From Anaerolineales bacterium (GTDB lineage: Bacteria; Chloroflexota; Anaerolineae; Anaerolineales; Villigracilaceae): a stretch of 10,096 bases of DNA. The notes beneath the pieces are model-generated. The model was not told the origin of the DNA. It saw nothing but the letters and a program-made list of their open reading frames with translations, and did not search any database. The stretch lies in contig JADGQD010000059.1 in the NCBI GenBank assembly GCA_017882065.1, forward strand, positions 1 to 10,096. The letters run 5' to 3'. Position numbers and translations under genes: made by a program. Shown piece by piece: positions 6,377 through 10,096 of the stretch. Position 1 is the stretch's first letter, and every line of letters begins with the position of its first letter.

Positions 6377-7621
6377 TTACTTCCGTGACTTCTCCTGCAA
6401 TCTTTTTTTACGATGTTCCAGCTCTTCCATCCAATGACGATATTCATAACGCGGGATGTCAAGCGAACTGACCAGCCCTTCTGCGCTCTTTGTCCATTTC
6501 AGCGCTTCAGCATAGTCGCTACGATGGTGCTCGTAGTATTTCGCCAGTTCGATGTGGGCATAGACATGTCCCTCGGCGGCGGCTTTTTGCCACAATGCCG
6601 CGGCAGACTCGAGGTCACCGCGGCGGCGTTGTAACGCGGATAGCCTTTGCACAACTGCTCCAAAGTTTGCTTCGCTCACGCCGACTTGCAAGCCGCGTTC
6701 GTAAAGACGAGCCGCCTCCTCCCGTCGGTCCAAGTCTTCGAACAGTTTCGCCAGCGCAATGAAATCCAGCCCATGCTGCACCTGTCCGTCAAATGGGGCG
6801 TGGAGGATGGACGCCATATGGTTCATCAATGCGGCCAATGCAACGATGTCCATGGCGTTATGGTAGAACACGCCCTTCAGCGGGGCGGCATCGCCCGTGC
6901 GCAGGTAGTCGAAGTAGATATAGGGGATTTCGTAGCCAGGGACTTCATCAGGTGTGCGCGGTGCGGCCAGGACGTTCTCTTCAAGATATTTCAGGGCGCG
7001 GCTGGGCAGACGGTCGCGCCAGAGACGCCGGGCCAGGGGTAGTAAATCGAGATGCGCAAAATCTTTAAAGGGTACCGGGATGCTGTGAAGCGAGTAACGC
7101 GTGACCAGCAGAGGCGCGTCGAAGGCTTTGCCATTGAAGGTGACGAGTGCAGCACAGGGAGCCAGGAAATCCATCAGCCCTTCGAGCAGTGCGGCTTCCT
7201 CAGACGGGTCCCGCATGAAGAATTGCGCCAGGCGGAATGTCTCGCCCTCGAAGCGCCCCACGCCCACCAGAAAGGCATATGTGCCCGTCCCACCCGCCAG
7301 ACCGGAGGTCTCGGTATCCAGGAAAGCAAAAGAATCGAGCGGCAGGTCGGCGAGACGCGCATCGCGTGCCCATTGTGCTATGGTCAGCAGGGGCACGGAA
7401 GAGCGCAGCGGAATGAGACCGTGACGGTAAGTGGAGGGATAAGTCTGTTCGGATACGAATGTTTCGCCGTGCCGGGTGGAAACAAAACGTCCCTCCACCA
7501 CAGATTGGATGGGAACATCCGTTTTCAGTTTCGGTGCAACCGGCTGGAGATCTCCCGCGCCGACTCTGACACCCAGTGATTTTAGTTTGTCGGCAAGGGA
7601 AGATTTTGAAGGTTCGGTCAT
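6377..7621 (-). CDS. YprB-like RNase H-fold (DEDD) exonuclease with C-terminal helical repeats
   Basis: This 414-residue cytoplasmic protein resembles B. subtilis YprB, which has nearly the same length and layout. The exonuclease domain covers about residues 95-270. Exo I is FLDTETSGLAGG with Asp102 and Glu104; Exo II is TFNGKAFDAP with Asp168; Exo III is YHNAMDIVAL with His254 and Asp258. All four acidic metal-binding residues of a DEDD nuclease are therefore present. The GGTGTYAFLVGVG continuation (110-122) is characteristic of this family. Residues 283-400 form TPR/Sel1-like helical pairs, including FIALAKLFEDLDRREEAARL and the later AHIELAKYYEHH. The substrate (DNA or RNA) is not established from sequence. 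The frame is open from an ATG at 7717, but ATG 7621 is preferred: the extra 32 residues are not family-like and would cover the divergent promoter region. There is no good SD at 7621; a TATAAT box 7 nt upstream suggests a leaderless message. Confidence 0.9.
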   Translation of the reverse strand: MTEPSKSSLADKLKSLGVRVGAGDLQPVAPKLKTDVPIQSVVEGRFVSTRHGETFVSEQTYPSTYRHGLIPLRSSVPLLTIAQWARDARLADLPLDSFAFLDTETSGLAGGTGTYAFLVGVGRFEGETFRLAQFFMRDPSEEAALLEGLMDFLAPCAALVTFNGKAFDAPLLVTRYSLHSIPVPFKDFAHLDLLPLARRLWRDRLPSRALKYLEENVLAAPRTPDEVPGYEIPYIYFDYLRTGDAAPLKGVFYHNAMDIVALAALMNHMASILHAPFDGQVQHGLDFIALAKLFEDLDRREEAARLYERGLQVGVSEANFGAVVQRLSALQRRRGDLESAAALWQKAAAEGHVYAHIELAKYYEHHRSDYAEALKWTKSAEGLVSSLDIPRYEYRHWMEELEHRKKRLQEKSRK

Positions 7622-7628
7622 CGAGTCG

Positions 7629-7634
7629 ATTATA
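7629..7634 (-). promoter_or_regulatory. Candidate -10 box for a leaderless exonuclease transcript
   Basis: An exact TATAAT reads on the minus strand with only 7 nt between it and ATG 7621, so transcription would begin at or next to the start codon. No recognisable -35 box lies 16-18 nt upstream. The call rests on the exact hexamer, the position and the lack of a well-placed SD. A longer leader from another promoter remains possible. Confidence 0.4.
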
Positions 7635-7684
7635 TCCTTAACAATCCTGCCTGCCCCGAGGAAATCTGGTAAAAGTGGTGTTAA

Positions 7685-7693
7685 TGCTATATC
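7685..7693 (+). promoter_or_regulatory. Candidate extended -10 promoter of the GPH symporter
   Basis: TGCTATATC reads as an extended -10 (TGn followed by TATATC) 23 nt before ATG 7717. No clear -35 box is visible. Between it and the start lies the SD at 7706-7712. The whole 95-nt divergent region 7622-7716 contains this box, the opposite-strand TATAAT and the SD, and nothing else I can support. Confidence 0.35.
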
Positions 7694-7716
7694 AGCACTT
7701 CTGGCGAGGAGAATCA

Positions 7717-9168
7717 ATGAGTGGAAAAATCAGCAGGGTAAAAAGTGATGTGCTTTCATTCTGGGTCAAGCTGGCCTACGGGACCGGCGACTGGAGCGAG
7801 GCCAGTTACGGGACCCTGCGCCAGATCTTTTACGCCATCTTCCTGACGGACGTGGTCGGGCTGGACCCGCGGCTGGCCTCTTTCGCCGTGCTGGTGGGTA
7901 TTATCTGGGACGCGGTCAACGACCCGCTGGTAGGCATCCTGACCGACCGGATGCGCAGCCGCTGGGGCCGCCGCCGACCGTTCCTGCTGTTTTTTGCCAT
8001 CCCCTTCGGAGCAAGTTTCCTTCTACTGTGGTGGGCTCCGCCCTGGCACAACCAAGTCGCCCTGGCTGCCACCGTTACGCTGGCTTTCATGATCAGCGAC
8101 ACGTTCGAGACCCTGTGCGGCGTGCCGTATTCCTCGCTGCTGCCCGAGATGACTTCCGACTACGACGAACGCACAACTCTGACCAGTTTCCGCATCTTCT
8201 TTAACCTGCTGGCCTCGCTGGTGACCGCGGTTGCCGCTCCAGCCATCATTGACGCAGCCCTGGCCGCCGGTCTGACCCAGCAGCAGGGATACCTGATCGT
8301 GGCCGGGATTTTCGGCGGGCTGGCCGCCGTCCCGTTCCTGCTCATCTTTGCCGTTGTCCGTGAGCGCTACGGCGCGACAGACCGGCCGCAGGAAACGGTA
8401 ACCTTCAGGCAAACCGTCCGCACTGCCTGGGCCAATGTTCCCTTCCGCTTCGCCACGCTCATCTACATGCTGAACTGGATAACCTTCGACTTGGTGGCGC
8501 TTTCCCTGCCCTTCTACCTGCTCTACTGGATCGCCCGCGGCAACATGCTGACCTCGGTTAAATTGCTCGGTGTTTCCCTACCGCTCGAATCAGCGGTCTT
8601 TGCACTGTTGCTGGTCACGGCGACCGTCGCCCTGCCCTTCTGGTTGTGGCTCTCCCATCGCCTGGACAAACACATCGCTTACATCATAGGGATGGTCTTC
8701 TGGGCCGGAGTGCAGATTGGAATTTTCCTGGTCCACCCTGGGCAAATTACGCTGGTTTTGTGGATGGCTTTCCTGGCCGGGTTGAGCGTATCTGCCGCGC
8801 ACATCCTGCCGGATGCCATGTTCCCGGACGTGATTGAGTGGGACGAACTGCGTACAGGACGCCGCCAGGAAGGGATTTACTACGGTGTCAAGAACTTCGT
8901 CCGCAAGCTGACCGGTGCGCTGGCGATCTTTATCGCTCTGCAAGTACTGGGTTGGTTCGGTTACCAGACCCCACCGGAGGGTGCGACAACCTTCGTACAG
9001 TCTCCCATTACCTTGACGGCTATCCGCATTTTAATAGGACCCTTGGGCGCGGTATTGTTATTCTCAGCAGTCATCACCGCCTGGTTTTATCCGCTGACCC
9101 GGAAATGGCATGCAAGAATCCGTAGGTTACTGGAAACCCGTAATGGCAGACTCGGGAAAAAAGAGTAA
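7717..9168 (+). CDS. GPH-family (MelB-like) cation/sugar symporter
   Basis: This 483-residue membrane protein belongs to the glycoside-pentoside-hexuronide symporters of the major facilitator superfamily, with about 12 hydrophobic segments between residues 35 and 460. The family signature WDAVNDPLVGILTDRMRSRW (64-83) continues into GRRRPFLL. Asp65 and Asp69 match the cation-site Asp55 and Asp59 of E. coli MelB, so sodium or proton coupling is likely. Asp25 in GTGDWSEAS falls near MelB Asp19. The MelB sugar-binding Asp124 position appears to be Gly135 (LCGVPYSSL), so melibiose need not be the substrate. The cytoplasmic motif around WDELRTGRRQEGIYYGVKNF (375-394) is typical of the family. ATG 7717 is chosen because AGGAG (7707-7711) sits 5 nt upstream; an in-frame ATG at 7675 lies upstream of the promoter-like box. 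The LacI gene follows 140 nt downstream in the same direction, suggesting carbohydrate use. The substrate is unknown. Confidence 0.94.
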   Translation: MSGKISRVKSDVLSFWVKLAYGTGDWSEASYGTLRQIFYAIFLTDVVGLDPRLASFAVLVGIIWDAVNDPLVGILTDRMRSRWGRRRPFLLFFAIPFGASFLLLWWAPPWHNQVALAATVTLAFMISDTFETLCGVPYSSLLPEMTSDYDERTTLTSFRIFFNLLASLVTAVAAPAIIDAALAAGLTQQQGYLIVAGIFGGLAAVPFLLIFAVVRERYGATDRPQETVTFRQTVRTAWANVPFRFATLIYMLNWITFDLVALSLPFYLLYWIARGNMLTSVKLLGVSLPLESAVFALLLVTATVALPFWLWLSHRLDKHIAYIIGMVFWAGVQIGIFLVHPGQITLVLWMAFLAGLSVSAAHILPDAMFPDVIEWDELRTGRRQEGIYYGVKNFVRKLTGALAIFIALQVLGWFGYQTPPEGATTFVQSPITLTAIRILIGPLGAVLLFSAVITAWFYPLTRKWHARIRRLLETRNGRLGKKE

Positions 9169-9226
9169 CTACCACCCGCTCCCCAATTGACACAATTCTC
9201 CCAACCTTAAATTTTCTCTGGAAGAG

Positions 9227-9255
9227 TTGACTCCGGCTGCTAAATTCGCTATACT
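9227..9255 (+). promoter_or_regulatory. Sigma70-type promoter of the LacI-family regulator
   Basis: TTGACT (9227-9232) and TATACT (9250-9255) are separated by 17 nt, each one base from the consensus hexamer. The expected start is near 9262, inside the adjoining operator, giving a leader of about 47 nt. The upstream part of the gap after the symporter stop (9169-9226) contains no terminator that I can see. Confidence 0.8.
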
Positions 9256-9256
9256 A

Positions 9257-9283
9257 TGTAAGCGCTTTCAGAAAACGCTTACA
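9257..9283. promoter_or_regulatory. Double LacI/cre-like operator overlapping the transcription start
   Basis: TGTAAGCGCTTTCA (9257-9270) fits the cre/LacI-family pattern TGWAANCGNTNNCA exactly. The reverse complement of 9270-9283, TGTAAGCGTTTTCT, fits it at all but the last base. The outer halves TGTAAGCG and CGCTTACA form a perfect 8-bp inverted repeat with an 11-nt centre. The site begins one base after the -10 box, where a bound repressor would block transcription. Autoregulation by the product of the next gene is the simplest reading. Confidence 0.8.
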
Positions 9284-9308
9284 TTCCTTTGATTATTCTT
9301 CCCAACCT

Positions 9309-10096
9309 ATGCCTCCTTCCCGTCCCACAATTGCCGATGTTGCTCAACGAGCTGGTGTTTCCATCGCCACGGTCAGTCGTGTTCTTAATGGCACCGCACC
9401 CGTGGACACAGAAACGGCAGAACGGGTCCGTTCTACCATCGCCGACCTGAACTATGTTCCTCATGCCGCCGCGCGGACGCTTGCCAGCCGCCGGACAGAC
9501 ACAATTGGCCTGCTCTTGCCTGAAATCAGCGGAGCCTTTTTCCAGCCCATGCTGCGAGGAGTGGAGGCTGGGGTCAGCGAGGCCGGGTTTGACCTGCTGA
9601 TTCACACAACCCAGTCCCGCCCCGAAAACTCCCCTCACCGCCCGCTCGGAGAGCACAATACAGATGGCCTGCTGGTCTTTACCGAAAGCCTGGATGCGAA
9701 AGAACTGACTCGCCTTCACAGTATCGGATTTCCAGTTGTTTTGCTTCACCAGGCTCCCCCAAATTCTTTGAACATCCCTGTTGTCACCATCGAGAACCAG
9801 TCCGGTGCGCAGAAGATTGTGGAACACTTGATCGAGGTCCATAACTGCCACCGGATTGTTTTTTTGCAGGGTCCGGAAGGTCACGAAGACTCGACCTGGC
9901 GCGAAAAAGGCTACCGCGTCGCGGTGAAAGCCCACGGTCTGACCTTTGACCCATCCCTGGTGGCGCGCGGCGCGTTCAACCGGGATGATGCGCGCGCGAC
10001 CATGGAACAGATGCTGCTGGATGGAGTCGAATTCGACGCCGTCTTTGCCGGCGATGACGATGCGGCAGTGGGAGTGTACCTGGCATTAAGGCAAGC
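9309..10096 (+). CDS. LacI-family transcriptional regulator, 3' end cut by window
   Basis: The open frame runs 262 codons to the window edge; family members are about 330-350 residues, so roughly a quarter is missing. Residues 7-28 are the helix-turn-helix: TIADVAQRAGVSIATVSRVL. The hinge helix follows as YVPHAAARTLASRRT (49-63), with Leu58 in the place of the minor-groove-inserting leucine. From residue 65 (DTIGLLLPEISGAFFQPMLR) it is the periplasmic-binding-protein-like sensor domain, including DGLLVFTES and later VFAGDDDAAVGVYLA. The ligand is probably a sugar or sugar derivative but cannot be read from sequence. There is no clear SD before ATG 9309, yet the N-terminus is exactly family-like and no better start is near. 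The promoter and double operator directly upstream indicate autoregulation. The co-directional sugar symporter upstream suggests a shared carbohydrate theme; target genes may continue to the right of the window. Confidence 0.95.
   Translation, partial: MPPSRPTIADVAQRAGVSIATVSRVLNGTAPVDTETAERVRSTIADLNYVPHAAARTLASRRTDTIGLLLPEISGAFFQPMLRGVEAGVSEAGFDLLIHTTQSRPENSPHRPLGEHNTDGLLVFTESLDAKELTRLHSIGFPVVLLHQAPPNSLNIPVVTIENQSGAQKIVEHLIEVHNCHRIVFLQGPEGHEDSTWREKGYRVAVKAHGLTFDPSLVARGAFNRDDARATMEQMLLDGVEFDAVFAGDDDAAVGVYLALRQ

Noticed and set aside
9187..9213. A second TTGACA upstream of the LacI gene at 9187-9192.
   Set aside because: The only TATAAT-like partner (TAAATT) is at 15-nt spacing and matches poorly. 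The TTGACT-17-TATACT pair downstream is much better.
9279..9935. A 218-codon minus-strand open frame opposite the LacI gene.
   Set aside because: It is the shadow of a well-conserved LacI-family coding frame and has no recognisable domain of its own.

Overview
The window looks like chromosomal DNA from a Chloroflexota bacterium, probably Anaerolineae. That placement is inferred from style: moderately GC-rich coding, several lipoproteins with a lipobox followed by a long Pro/Thr/Ser linker, a GPH-type sugar symporter beside a LacI regulator, and a YprB-like exonuclease. No rRNA or other marker gene is present to confirm it. I see no mobile element, CRISPR array, tRNA or rRNA. The DNA is densely coding and nearly every long stretch is explained.

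Minus-strand block A (4869 down to 1) is a tight metal-uptake operon. It runs in order: a cluster A-I substrate-binding lipoprotein (ZnuA/TroA type), an ABC ATPase, an ABC-3 membrane permease, an M1-family gluzincin lipoprotein, and a YgiD/LigB-type (DODA-like) dioxygenase that runs off the left edge a few residues short of its usual end. The junctions are a 1-nt overlap (TAATG), an 8-nt overlap, a 2-nt gap and a 16-nt gap, so all five genes are probably co-transcribed. The first gene is preceded by a perfect 15-bp inverted repeat at 4884-4918, lying 14 nt before its start codon. It is a good candidate for a metalloregulator operator or leader hairpin. The two passenger genes belong to families with single-metal active sites (zinc in M1 peptidases; zinc or iron in the YgiD/LigB group), so the operon may pair metal import with metal-using enzymes.

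Minus-strand block B (7621 down to 4946) holds a YprB-like RNase H-fold exonuclease with a helical-repeat tail, a DUF3298-type lipoprotein, and a small protein that appears to join a HEAT-like helical region to a DUF4177-like domain. Gaps are 33 and 72 nt, so these may also be transcribed together.

Plus-strand block C (7717 to the right edge) starts from a short divergent region. It holds a GPH-family cation/sugar symporter, then a 140-nt intergenic region with a clear sigma70-type promoter (TTGACT-17-TATACT) immediately followed by a double LacI/cre-like operator, then a LacI-family regulator cut off by the window end. The operator overlaps the expected transcription start, which points to autoregulation and to a carbohydrate-use locus continuing to the right.
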